Source: Apiospora phragmitis (Eukaryota; Ascomycota; Sordariomycetes; Amphisphaeriales; Apiosporaceae). From it: DNA of 64,000 nt. Location: contig JAQQWL010000003.1 in NCBI GenBank assembly GCA_038363925.1, positions 2,108,001 through 2,172,000 on the forward strand, given 5' to 3'. Shown in pieces: positions 50,699 to 64,000 of this stretch. The translations under genes and the position numbers were made by a program. A model generated the notes under the pieces. It saw only the letters and a list, made by a program, of their open reading frames with translations, was not told the origin of the DNA and did no database searches. Numbering within the stretch: position 1 is the stretch's first letter; each line of letters starts with the position of its first letter.

Positions 50699-52185
50699 GG
50701 CGAATGTTGTTGCGACTGTGGCAGTAGTAGTCCAAAGGTGTTCCTTCCAGTGGCTGCGCCCACGACAGCTACACTACTTGGTGCCTGATGAGTGAGCAGG
50801 ACGTGGTGATTCCGCTCACTGGTAACCGAGAAATATTACAAATATTGGACAAGAGTGAACGTAGATCGTTCAAGAGATAGAAAAGTGAGGGTAAAAACAG
50901 AAAACGTACGACCCATGATTGCTAGCTCTAGGCCAGAACAGTACCAGGACCCTCAAGTCTAAAAGAAGAAAGAGGAGTACACCCACGCAAGTGAGGCGAT
51001 GCAATAACAGCCATGGATGATCCTGCGGGTCATTGCATCTTTTTGGAAATGGTAACGCCCTACCGTGAACAGACGACAGCCAGTCGGCAATCGCTGAGCC
51101 CATCAAAACAGAACTAGGAGAGCCAAGTTCGTGGAACCCCGTGTATTTGGGGGGAGCGTCACCAGTCATTTCTCAGTCTCGGTGTCGGTGAAATGGCGTT
51201 CGTGTTCCTAAGCTGCTTCTGGTACTTCTCCCACTTTTGCTCTGGTCATGGTGGAGGTCTCAAGGGCCGCCAAGCCGTGCTATTTTTAGCCGCAGCCTTC
51301 AATTGGTATAGCTGGATGGGTCCTCTACTATTTGGCCCAGTGCTAAAGGAAGCCGTCCCGAGTCCTTCAATTCCGTGAGATTGCCTTTTGACAATTTTGA
51401 GGAGAATTACGACATGCGGCGTCCTCTTGGACTATGGAGCAGTTCTGCATACTCAAGATGAAACCGAACGGCCTAACCGCCAGACCGCTTGCCGCTCAAC
51501 CTGAAGGAATTGGGATCTGCGGCAAAGGCACTAAATGCTGACATGCGTTAGTGCTGACTTGGTCGCCACGTTTCTGACCAATGAGGGCATCAAGTCACAT
51601 GGCCGAGAACCACCCGGCCGTACATATTTATAGCTTTTGTGTGTCCGTAGGGCGCTGGGCAGCACAGCCACATCAAACCGGCATGCTGAACTTGTAGTAC
51701 GGATACGGCTTGCTGCTGGTATAAAAACAATCCTGCAGCAAGTCGTGTCTGGGCATATTTTCCCTTCAAGTACCGTAAGTCAAGTGACCAGATCATTGGA
51801 CACGAGAGAGAAGTCGGCGCACTGAACTAAACTGTGTCGTTGATCTTTACCCAATGATAGTAGTGCAGTATATTGTGTTAACGCGCTCACATCCGTCCAC
51901 GACCCGGTCCATCTTATAGTTATTAAATTGAGTATATATTAGAATAGATTTGATTTCCGAATGAAATGCCTTTCCACCCGTGTTTTTATCAGGCCTAACT
52001 ATACCTCTGCCCTCTGGATCGCCCTTAGCTCTCCCATCCCTGCCCACTTCGGGTGTCGTTGACGACCTACATGTGGGAAGGATTTTTCTCGTCCGGGATG
52101 TGTGTATGCCCGGGTGTATAGTTATACAGAACAATTTACAGTATTTGTACCAGGTTGTGTAAAGAACGACGATGAAGCTCATGTG
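50699..52185. other. Gene-free stretch
   Basis: The promoter of the Cys-rich surface protein and the 3' region of the 7TM gene; no gene is supported. Confidence 0.45.
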
Positions 52186-53873
52186 CTATCCGACTCCACC
52201 GACACGCAAGGCCCCAGCTCCCGCTGCGGAACTGCCCAAGCTCGACCGGCGGCTGGCTTCGGCCTCCGCGTCGGCCTTGGAGTGGACGACCTCGGTGACG
52301 ACGGTCTTCTGGATGCCCTGGAGGCCGGCGAAGTCGCGCGCGTTGGACGTCGCGTTGGACTCGCCGCGGTGGTGCGGCCCTCCCGCACCGCCGCCGCCGT
52401 CCTCGCACCGGCTCTCGAGCTCGAAGTTCGAGTGGCACTCGGCGCCGTAGGCGCCCCGGAGACCGGTCCGCACGCCGCCCATGAAGCTCTTGGACTTGTT
52501 GCGGTGCGCGCTGCCGGTGCCCCGCGCGTAGCCGTTGGCGTCCTGGCCGCTCGTGCCGCGGCCGCTGCTGTGGCCGCCGGTGCTGCGAACCACCTTGCGG
52601 ATCAGGTCCGCCATGGTCATCTCGATGTACAGCTTGCAGAGGTAGGCGAAGGACTGGAAGTTTAGGTATCTGTTGTGGGTCAGAGGGTTAGTCGGTTGTT
52701 TTTAGGCGTCTCAGGGAGACAGTTATCAGGAAGGGCTGTGAGAGGGAGGGGCTTGATTAAACGTACACTGAAGTGTTCGGAAGCCACATCAGACCAATGA
52801 AGATCACCTGTTGAGAGATGTTAGCTACACATAGTCAATGTGGGGAAAAGGGGGTTCGGATGGAAAACCGTACATCAAGGGAGATGTTGATTGCTACCAA
52901 GGCGAGGTTGGCAGATAACAACTTGTCGTACTTGGTGAGACCGTTGGCGATCAGTCGGTTCTTGACCAGGCGGATGAAGGCGATGTTGAGACTCAAGTCG
53001 ATGCAGAGGAACAGGCACTTCTCTAAGGGATCCCAGATTCGGTTGACTGTCAAGTTTTGCAGTCGTATTAGCTGTAACATCCATGTAGTAGTAGGTGAGA
53101 CGGGGGCTAGCCATACAGTTGACGAATGCTTCGGAGATCTGCAGTCTAGCGGGATCCAGACGATGAAGACGCTGATATTGATGGCGGTCATGAGCGCGGC
53201 GACTCCCCATTTTAGTCTGGCCGGTATATATTAGCATCGCCCGTTTTCGTATGCATCAGACAGTATATGGACATAAAAGGGGTCGGGGCTTACTTTGTCG
53301 CATTCCATCTTACCATCAGCAGCAGAGATAGCCGGTTGATGATGATTTGCACGAGGAGTTGAGTCTGAAAGACCACCTCATTAGACTTGAAAAGAAGGAT
53401 TGGATGCTCCTGGATGGAACACGTACCTGAGCAACCCAGACGATTACTATAAGGAGACGTGTTAGTGGGTGTCTGATACACGTAGCGAAGGGCATGGGCA
53501 AGGTTGCTCACAGATTCCGAAAAAAAGCCAAAAGCTTGGCTGAATCGTCCCCCACATGTAGAACCAGTTAATGATACCCAAAGAGATGTTGGCAATCCAG
53601 TGTAGCCAGATCACTATTAACCATCGTTAGTGTCACGTTCGATAGAATGCGACGTGACTGTTGTGGCTTTTGCAACTGGAGCATAAACTCTTGGCAAAAA
53701 GCCCTTGGAAGACAGGACGACATAGGGTACTGCCGCGTGATGCACGTACTGATGGCGTAGGAAGTGATGGTCCTATGGCGCTTCCACATTCTGCTCGTCT
53801 GCTGCATCGCCTTAGCGGCGGCGAACACGGCGCTTCCCAGCGACAGACCCAGGAAGACGGACGCCGTGTTCAT
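52186..53873 (-). CDS. Fungal seven-helix integral membrane protein
   Basis: Starts MNTASVFLGLSLGSAVF at 53873 and runs through about eight exons to 52186. Verified exons: 53873-53750, 53613-53512, a 20-nt exon 53427-53446, 53364-53294 and one from 53216. Joined text such as MIWLHWIANISLGIINWFYM, TQLLVQIIINRLSLLLMVRW, KWGVAALMTAINISVFIVWI, NRIWDPLEKCLFLCIDLSL and VIFIGLMWLPNTSVYLNFQS matches a large family of fungal membrane proteins with a rhodopsin-like layout, including the conserved Asn-Arg-Ile-Trp and YIEMTMADLIRKV segments. The last exon is a hydrophilic Gly/Ser-rich tail. One base is missing at the GGG 53151-53153 (plus). The family has no firm function; signalling or sensing is speculative. 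Confidence 0.75.
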
Positions 53874-56800
53874 GGTCGACGGGGTAACCTGCGGGGCGGG
53901 GTCTCAGTATAATGATATTGGGCAGAACCGATCTCGCTCGGCGGTTGCGTTCGCCATTTCGTACGTCCTGCTGTGTGAACCATTCGGGCACCGAGGAACC
54001 CATGACCGGTCTGGTTGAACATCGCCATGTTGACGGGTATGATTATCGATCCCGATTACTGTTCGATAATCGCGAATAAGAGTAAGAGGGCCGCTCTCCG
54101 TGCCGGTTGGTGATGTGACGATAGCGCCTTATTGCGCCCCTGCTGTAACCCGGAATATAATACAGTAGCAAACGATGGCAGAGGCTGAGGTGAAACCGAA
54201 GGCAGATGGGGCAGGCAGGAACATAGGAATACGGTTCATATAGTCGTAGCTTCGCAGTATGCTGAACTCTAAAGTGGATATACCGTTTGCTGCGATCGAT
54301 GCCTGGGTCAACCGGAGGTCAAGCTCGGCCAATAGGGAGAGTCCGAAAGAGAGGGATCTGCACGTCTGGGTGGTAGATATCTGCTAGTGGCCAGCAGCAG
54401 GACGCACCCCTGATTGACAAATCCTTCAGTCCCTAGGATATCGCTGACACGCAGCTCTCGTGTTAGCTAGCATGTGCGCTAATTAGCACAGCCATCTATC
54501 AATCATAGGGCTAGCCTATTACGCGTGCAAGTCCAGAATCTCGTTCCTATACTAACACTAGATGCATTGGTTTGCCCAGAATGTGCTATCGTCTGGTCGT
54601 GAGTGGTTTGGGCACTCGTCCAGCATGTTACCATACGACTTCTAGTTACCGGTGACTCGCGCACAACCCCTGATTGCTTGCCTTTCCCACGTTTGTGAAT
54701 CTGGCCAGTGCCTGCCAAGGCAGTCACGACCAGAAGCGACGTCGTGTACATCCGTTACCACGACGCCGGCAGGCCGGTTCAGGTACGAGGCTAATGTAGT
54801 AGTGGTCCCCCCTTCCTGCAGATCATCCTTATGGGGCCCTCGGCCATTTTAACGCCAAGAAAAACCTTTCGTCCTGGCAAGGCATAGACACCAGACCGGG
54901 TCCGGCTGTCTGTCATCCATCGCAATCTAGACGGACTGTGAGGATTATGCATGACTAACATGCGTTCTTATGGGGGATAGCCCGGCAAGGGATCGACAGG
55001 TCCGGGGATATTGGGGCGCAGCGCCAACGTCCTTCTTGCGGGCATTGGGTCAAGCTAGCCAGCGAAATGACGCCCAGATATGTTGTCCCTGCCGGCTTCC
55101 GGGGCAGCTCATCAGGGCAAACCACTCCGTATATTTCAGGAACGAGGCGCCGTGGAGTAACTCGGTCCTTTTGGGCTGGCGCTAATCGTGGAGTAACAGT
55201 AGAAAACTGGAGCTTGTTAGATCGCAACACTGCGCCGAGGAAGCAAACGACCTTTCTTGCATTACAGGATATCGGGTTGGGACGGATATTCAATGCGGAG
55301 GCCTCATCGGAAGAGAAACATTTCTCTGTGTTCCATCATATCAATTCTGGAATGCATGAGTGCCAATCTGGTGGCCAGAGAGCTTTGGCCGGCCAGTGAT
55401 CGCCCCGGATGCACCAGAATAAGTCCCCCGTCCAAAGAAAGAGACGGCGTCCGAATAAGCGTCGCGCGGCGCAAACCTTATAACCTTCCAATGCCCCCAT
55501 CGACACATCGAGTCGGGCACTTTGATTTTGATTTTTTTATGTGATTTGTGGCAGCTCTAAGGGTGGCAATGCTTGGTTATCTGCCTGCGCCCTCCCCTTG
55601 TAACGTTACTCAACCTGCCGCTAGCCGTATCTACCATCTAGCTGCTGAACAGCAGAAGCAGGGGCTCATCAGTCAACGCACTTGGTCCTCGTCTCGCTCG
55701 TTCCCAAGCATGATAACTGCCCCACGAGGCAAGAGCGGAGTGACGCGAGACCGTCCCGGCGGGTTTCCTCCGCAACTTTGTTTGGGCACTGACGTCGAAG
55801 CCACTCCACCAGATCGATCTACAGAGTTCGATTTTTGAAGATCAAAAAAGGAGACAGTCAACAGTGTGGGACCAGATCGCGTTCCGTTGTGAGTCAGTGC
55901 GCTCCGCTCTTCGTAATGTCGTATACGACCTTAATTACAGTCCGATTTCCTCCGCTATTGGCCTTGCTAGTACCTAGTGAATTTGGCCAAGAGTCAGACA
56001 AGATTCAGAATATTGTCAACGGACCAAGGGGTAGTAAGCGGCCAAGGCCAAAACCTTGGGATGGCACTTTTTGGAACCAATGAGACGCCGTATTCGACAT
56101 TTTCGTGTTGGGCCCGTCGCGGCATCCAGAGAGAACTCGCCGTCCCTATCCCAGCGAGATCCGGTGGTCCGCCGCTAACATCAGGACCGGTATCTTGATA
56201 ACTCGCCACCGGAGAACTGTAGCGTACTTTTCTTCGATTGGTTTGTGGTTGGACCGAGTAGTACTACAGGTAGCGATGTGGGAGAAGGTCGATTCCCATC
56301 TTCCGGTGCACAGAGCACAGGCTGGCTCACTCCTCTACTTGTCGAGATTGTGTCCGATGTCAGGGCTGGAAAAGGTGTAGAAAGTTAAGGGTCCCTCCGA
56401 CATACCCCCCAGCCCAATGGGCCGTTTCCGAGCTAAGATAGACCCTACCCAGACGCGTTCCCAAAGGCGGAGTGCATGGAGCTTGCTACTATCGATTTCT
56501 ATTTCTTTTATCTGCCATGGCTCCCTCCTGCATCCAGTGGTGATGCAGTCTTCTCGACCACCGCTAGACCTATCAACAGATGACGGCATTTTAGGGGTGG
56601 ACCCCCCATTGGCTGCCCTGTCAGATTGCTTGACGGCGGCGCATATGCATGTACACTTGACAAGTGAGAAGGGAGGAGTTGATACTACGGACAGACTAGG
56701 AGACGACCCTTTCAATCCACACCTCGAGACGTCAAGGAACTGGTTTGGTGCTGGAGAGGAACCAACATCTACCACCATCCTCCTTTTCCCCAAGTTTGTT

Positions 56801-59087
56801 ATAACTCTCGTAACTAGCTAATCTAGATCCTCCCTTATCTTCTGGGAGCCAGCATAGCTACTGTGATAGCAAGTAGGCGTTCGGACAAGAGGCTGACGAT
56901 GTATCGAGCTAGGTACATGCAGAGAGCCATGGCTAGGGCTGGCTGTCCAAGCTCCGGCGTTCTCAGCACGGATCGTACTATGTGATAACGACGACGTATG
57001 AAGATGAAGCTGGGTTTAAATAAAGAGGTGTCTCGCTTCAAGTTAGCTACCACGTACCTCGAGATTGGCTGATGCTATGCCCACGCCAGTTGCCCAGCCG
57101 TCCCCGATAACTCCCGCTAGTACCGCATCCCGACCTTGTTGTTGGGTAAGTGAAAATACCTCGGCTGAGACGCCTTTGTGAAACTGCGTACCATTATATG
57201 GGCTTTGATAAAGCTATCTCGTACCCACCTCAGCTCTACAAACCAGGCTAAGCTGCTCTCGTACTTAAAGTTTGACAGATCCGCATCCAGGCAGCGGTAG
57301 CAAGCACATCGGGTCTCCGGCAGGCGGTAGGTGACGGGGATCGGGGCTGTGGGCAGTGTCGTCGGACGAGCGGACACAAATTTCTTTTCCATATCTGTAT
57401 CCAATCTTACCAAACATGGTATTCATCTCGACCTGGCTTTTTCAGGACGCATTGTCTCGAGCGCATCTCGAGAGCCGCAAGAGGTGGCGTCCAAGGGGTG
57501 GAGAGGAGAACCGTTATCTTGTTGAGCTTTGTCATAGGGTTGAGCCCGTATGGCGTCATTCGAGCATGGGCGAGGATGGGCTGGTCACCAATACAACTCG
57601 ACCCGAAAGATCCGCTGCTGTGGAACTTGGGGTTGAATTTAGCCAGTGCGGCCTTCCTCTCGCGCCACTGGTATCGGCTTACAGTCATGAAATTGGAATC
57701 GGGGAATGATTTTCTCTGGGCCTTGGGAGGATCCCGTAAGCGAGAGTGTGGACGGATCACACCCCTGAACCGGTCAGCCCCTCCAGCGAACCGGGTGATC
57801 GCAGTTTGATCCAGGGTCAGAATGCAATGCGACTTAACCGGCATGAGTGGATGTCGCGGAAATCCCGCGCAGCTGCACACCCGTCCATTTGGGAAAGCTT
57901 GCGGTGCAGGGGTGGGCGGTTCATTTATCGAACGTCGGTCGGACCCGAGATTGAAATTTTCAATACCGACCTGCCTACATTCCGTGCACATGGTAGCAAT
58001 CAATGCAGACCCGAGTACTCCGTACTGTTGCGAGACGCAAGACGCCCCCTGCGAGACTGGGCCGAGCGCTGGGCTTCTCACGTCAGAAGGCCTTACGAGG
58101 ATGATAGGGAGGGGAATTTACGAGGGCGGAAATTTGACATGGGCTTGAAGTAATCATCGTCCCTGCAGTTAGTCGCGGACGTTACGGGTTTCTTTTCTTT
58201 CCTGTCAGTGTTCTAGCGTAAGCCTATCTCATCATCGCCATGTGCGACCAGGGAGCCTCGAATATCGTTGTATTGATAAGGAGGTTTGGATTGTCCGCCC
58301 CAAGGAGCCTCTGCGAGGTTTTCCTTTCACATTCTCCCGTCCACTCCGGACATCCGCCACATTCTCTCTTTCCTATAGGCGCGTCCTTGCATGAGGTTGC
58401 AGTATGCATATCGAAAATGGTGCATGCGTTCTGCAAACCACACAGCTCGACTTGCAGCACGCCTTGGCTAAATATGCATCCTAAATTTCTAGAGGCCCTC
58501 CGTTGCGCTAATCAGTCCATTTAACCAGGCTCTACGAAAACAGAGCCCCTTCCTAGCACATCAGGCCATGTGAGGCTGACCACTCCAAGAAGGACCCGGC
58601 CACCAGTATCAGGGTAGGGTTGCATTGTAAACCCTAGAGTTCAGGGACTCGCTCCTAAGGCCGGGTGTACGTTCTATTGGATCGTACAGAGTGGCATTAT
58701 CTCACCACGTGGGGGTGGTGCTCACACCACTACTCTGTGCTGTTGTAGTTCGTCCATCCTGCTGGGCTTTCGATGTTAGCGAATGCCCAGCCCTGAAGTT
58801 CTTACATATCTTACTTGTGGCGCGGAGTGTCGGCTCACGATGCCGTTCATCGTTCACTCTGCTTCCAAGTAAGCGGTATTCCGATCGAGCTAAAACGGAC
58901 CGTTATGCCGCCCTCCCGATGGCTTCGGGTCAGACGATATCATCGTCAGCGGAGACTCGAGAAGGATATGCAGGTACTTACTTGATAACACGTTTCCTGC
59001 AGATATAAAGCTGCAGTTATTCTCGACCTCACCCTCGTTTGGCTTCTACTGGAAAGTCTCAATTATCTCTTGGCCAAATCAGCAGCC
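53874..59087. other. Long gene-free stretch
   Basis: About 5.2 kb without a gene I can support. Overlapping frames of up to 224 codons (for example 57407-58081, minus) lack domains, and a short frame at 54503-54751 (minus) with a weakly hydrophobic start is not convincing. Confidence 0.45.
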
Positions 59088-60990
<1,903 letters not shown>

Positions 60991-61117
60991 GGACCAAGGA
61001 CACCACCAAAAAAAGGGTTAAGTGATATACTTTGGTTGGGTCCTGTCTAAAGGAATTTCGCCCATGACTCGATCGGGTGTAGATTGTCTCCGGCAAGGAT
61101 TTCCAAAGTAATAGCAC

Positions 61118-63195
61118 TCAAACCAACGTCAGAATTTCCAACTCTTCTTCGTTCTCGGGCCAGAGCTCACCCTCCATCATTCCGTAGGAGTAAGCCGGTG
61201 CTATGAAACGGTACTCACTTCCCGATCGTCTCAATATGACGGGGTTCATGGATCCCGCCAGGAGCCAGAGCTCGTCGCCCTCTTGGCAGGTGCGATAGGC
61301 TCTGCCAAGGTAGCCGTTGCTAGTGACCAAGAAGGCCCAGTTAGCGTAATGGTTGGCTTGCCACTGTATCTAATTTGCACCTTCGGGATCTTGACCAGAT
61401 AGTAGATAGCCCATCACGATAGCCGAAGGGAGTTCGTGGTTTCCCAATCGCGCAGCACTGCGAATCCTCTCTGGTGATAATTTGGAACAATCCGGGTATA
61501 GCATCAAGTCAAACCAGGCGTCAAAACGCTTGGTGGCCCATTCCGTGTGATGCCCTACCGTGATAGATCGCAGTGTTGCGGTTCTTAGGGACTCCGAGCT
61601 CTTGTATACCGTGTATAATGGCTTCTTCAACACCTCGGCACAGTGTCGACACCAGTCTTGGCACACCGAGATAAAGTCGTGAAAACGTTCAAAATCGTAG
61701 GTTTTGCTGTCGTCAGAGGTGCATATAATTGGACAGACCGTCTTGGATAAGAGAATGTCAATACGTTTTCCCTTGGCAGCTAATTTCCCTGGAAGCCTGT
61801 TGTCGGCTATATAGGCCTCTGACACGCCGCTCGCACGACACACAGGATCCATAGTCTGCAGCTTCTTGTTGAATCCTCCCTAGATCTTCAAAAAAAAATC
61901 AGCCCAAGAGTGTATAGGGGTTCGATGTAGCGATACATAGTCCGGAACCCAGGAAGGCGACTCAGATCCTGGGATCTCGGGGGATATCAAGTCTAGATAC
62001 TTCCGGCTCGAGATATAAGGCCCAAGTGACGTCCTCTAGGACCTTCTCGACAGGGTCGTCGTAGTTCTGTTCGGCAGTTTCAATTGTAAGTCTGCTAAGG
62101 ATAGCATACACACCATATACCTTGTCGTGGCCCAACTTGGACTGTTGACTTCTCAGAGACAGCATGAAGTAGACCTCCCTGCAGAATATTTCCCTGTAAT
62201 GAAAGCCGTCTCGGGTTAGGGATCCTGTGTCAGGCCTTGGCAATTCCCTGGCCATGTTTCGGAGCTTAATACCCTGAACATCTATTTCGGCTTCGCGATT
62301 GTCGACATAACCGTAATCTGAAACATTTCTAAAATATTTCCATGGTATTCGATACTGGCCCCAGATTAGGACGCATTCTTTCGCGAAAGCGAATTCCTTG
62401 GAATGGTTTAGCAAATATCACCGATGAGTAAGTATCAGGAAATGTTTTGGCGGGCATGAAAGGGCGTGACAAAACCAGATTACTGACTTGAACTGTCCAT
62501 ATTCGCTTGAACCAAGGACTGACTGACATTTGATGGAAATGTTGATGCTCTATTTCGTACTGACGTAGTTTATCGGCTGTACTTCAATTAGACATGAATA
62601 ACATGCAAAGATTTCTAAACGGGTATCCGTACCATACTTGTAAAATATAAACCACGAATAATTATTTGCTTTAACCAGAAGTGTTGAGGCGTCTTCTGAT
62701 GCCGCCATGGAACTAAGTGCGTGAGTGACCGGCATCATCTTTGATAGGACCTTCAACAGCATGTACGTCTTCGATGTGAAAGCCGTGGTATTCCGTCCAA
62801 AGCCAAACGTTCACTTTGGAAGCGTTTCGGTAGACCAAGCCCATCTGCTTAACCTGGTGATTCCGCTCTTGCGTGCTGCCTGGTGTTCTTCGCTGGTCGG
62901 TGCAAATGGAGTCTATCCACAGTGTGCGAACGCGGAAGCGATGTCGAAGGTGGAGGATGGCGTCGTAACAGTTCGGGGTGATGAGCAGCTCATCCCCGTC
63001 ACAGGTAATGGGCCGGTCGCCTTCGAGTGCGCCCCAGACATAGGACAAGGCTTCGTACTTGTCACGCGCTTTCTTGGCGGGCATCTGTCGTATCCGGCAC
63101 TCCACTGGGGCGTCCCACTTTCTGGCTGGGAGGAGATCCAGAAGTCGAATTGAGTCTGGCGGCTCTAGAGGTTCATGGCGGTAGGGCTGAGCCAT
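61118..63195 (-). CDS. HET (heterokaryon incompatibility) domain protein
   Basis: Member of the fungal HET family, linked to allorecognition cell death. It starts MAQPYRHEPLEPPDSIRLLD at 63195. HET blocks: KYEALSYVWGALEGDRPI, RTLWIDSICTDQ, then RNHQVKQMGLVYRNASKV; next a spliced PWFKRIWTVQEFAFAKECVL, which needs two introns (62523-62632 and 62397-62487) around a 35-nt exon; and KVYGVYAILSRL. The C-terminal half contains SPSWVPDY, typical of the family, and an end module NGYLGRAYRTCQEGDELWLL with RFIAPAYSYGMMEGE. Frame changes are needed near 62755, 61970 and 61365, so either assembly errors, missed introns or decay. It lies tail-to-tail with the subtilase gene. A perfect 12-bp inverted repeat lies 135 bp upstream of the start. 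Confidence 0.82.
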
Positions 63196-63329
63196 GGTTG
63201 AGCTGAGAAGCTTGGTGACCGCCAAAGGTTTGGCTTTAGGGAAAAGTGGAATACAGTGAGCTCGCCAGATGGTCTGAGCTCACTAGTAGGCGTCAATTGG
63301 CCCGAAGGGCAGAAAAGAAGAAAGTACCA

Positions 63330-63368
63330 GGTCACCTGACAAAGGTGGTTGCTTACTGTCAGGTGACC
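63330..63368. repeat. Perfect 12-bp inverted repeat in the HET gene promoter
   Basis: GGTCACCTGACA at 63330-63341 and TGTCAGGTGACC at 63357-63368 are exact reverse complements with a 15-nt spacer. It may be a hairpin or a paired regulator site upstream of the HET gene. Confidence 0.7.
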
Positions 63369-64000
63369 GCTTAGTTACTGCCCGGTGGCTGCCTGATTGA
63401 TGTGTGTGTGGCCTGAGGCACTTTGTATGATCCATGTAGGTATGTAGACTGATGACTGATAGATGAGAAATCGCGCGGTCTAATCGCAAAACTGGATCTG
63501 GGGCGGGGATACAAGCGGCCCCAAGCCGAAAATAAGACCCGGATGGGGAGGGGGGTTGGGGGCGTGATCAAGTGGGTACGGCGGCGGATGCTGTAACCTC
63601 CTCGGAAACAGATCCAGTCATAGACATCCTGGAACGCGACCCGAGCGGTTGAAGCAAGATGGAATAAATCTACCCAACGCTTCATTAATGACATCCATAT
63701 TTTTGGGTTCCCGTTGCTAGCCCCCAGGGGAGCGTCTCCATAATCGTGGGGAAGCGGGGAAACTTCATCATCTCGCGGACCGCAGGAAGAATGTAGGGAG
63801 CAAATCTATTGCCGGCTGACGAATGCATGCTCTCATGTGATGTTCTTAAGAGAAGCATGATCTTTCATGTTAAATTAAAAGTTAGATAGGTGGCCGTGCT
63901 TGCTACTCTCCTGTTTTAACATCCTAAACTCGATAGATTCACTTTCTGCGTGCTGCATGTATTTATTTAGCTTCACCTTGTCCACAGACTCGACATGAAG
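63369..64000. other. Gene-free right edge
   Basis: No supportable gene; short frames only. Confidence 0.45.

Overview
The window looks like nuclear DNA of a filamentous ascomycete (Pezizomycotina, probably Sordariomycetes). Genes carry short GT-AG introns of 54-142 nt, often with CTAAC-like branch sites. It has HET-domain, F-box/ankyrin, fungal P450 and fungal 7TM genes, and an AT-rich transposon island with the C-to-T pattern of repeat-induced point mutation (RIP). No tRNA, rRNA or CRISPR was recognised.

Layout. (1) 1.0-7.3 kb: two divergent cytochrome P450 genes share a 382-bp promoter and are followed by a convergent BAHD-type acyltransferase, which looks like the modifying part of a small secondary-metabolite cluster. 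(2) 8.2-13 kb: an F-box/ankyrin gene is split by a 2.5-kb RIP-mutated pogo/Fot1-type DNA transposon with terminal inverted repeats; a possible LTR remnant lies just upstream. (3) 14-22.6 kb: two hypothetical genes, a C2H2 zinc-finger gene and a small three-helix membrane protein. (4) 24.9-32.3 kb: aldo-keto reductase, an OCRL/INPP5B-like inositol polyphosphate 5-phosphatase and the decapping subunit Dcp1. (5) 35-41.2 kb: a polytopic membrane protein, a hot-dog thioesterase, an N-acyltransferase-like protein and a Pro/Tyr-rich protein. (6) 42-43.6 kb: an Amt/MEP ammonium transporter. (7) 47.5-54 kb: a 5'-truncated TPR-type gene, a secreted Cys-rich single-pass membrane protein and a 7TM protein. 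(8) 59-63.2 kb: a proteinase-K-type subtilase and a HET-domain gene, convergent and 127 bp apart.

A feature that colours everything: many genes, including conserved housekeeping ones (Dcp1, OCRL-type phosphatase, ammonium transporter), need single-base shifts to read through, mostly at G/C/A/T homopolymer runs. I read this mainly as residual assembly error, not mass pseudogenisation. Coordinates for such genes are the span of the reconstructed gene. The split F-box/ankyrin gene and the transposon are different: there the damage is an insertion and directional C-to-T change.

I found no clearly new system. The candidates most worth following are the subtilase/HET pair (compare the protease-controlled death modules of fungi), the P450/P450/acyltransferase cassette whose acyltransferase lacks its catalytic His, and the RIP island that split a fast-evolving F-box/ankyrin gene.
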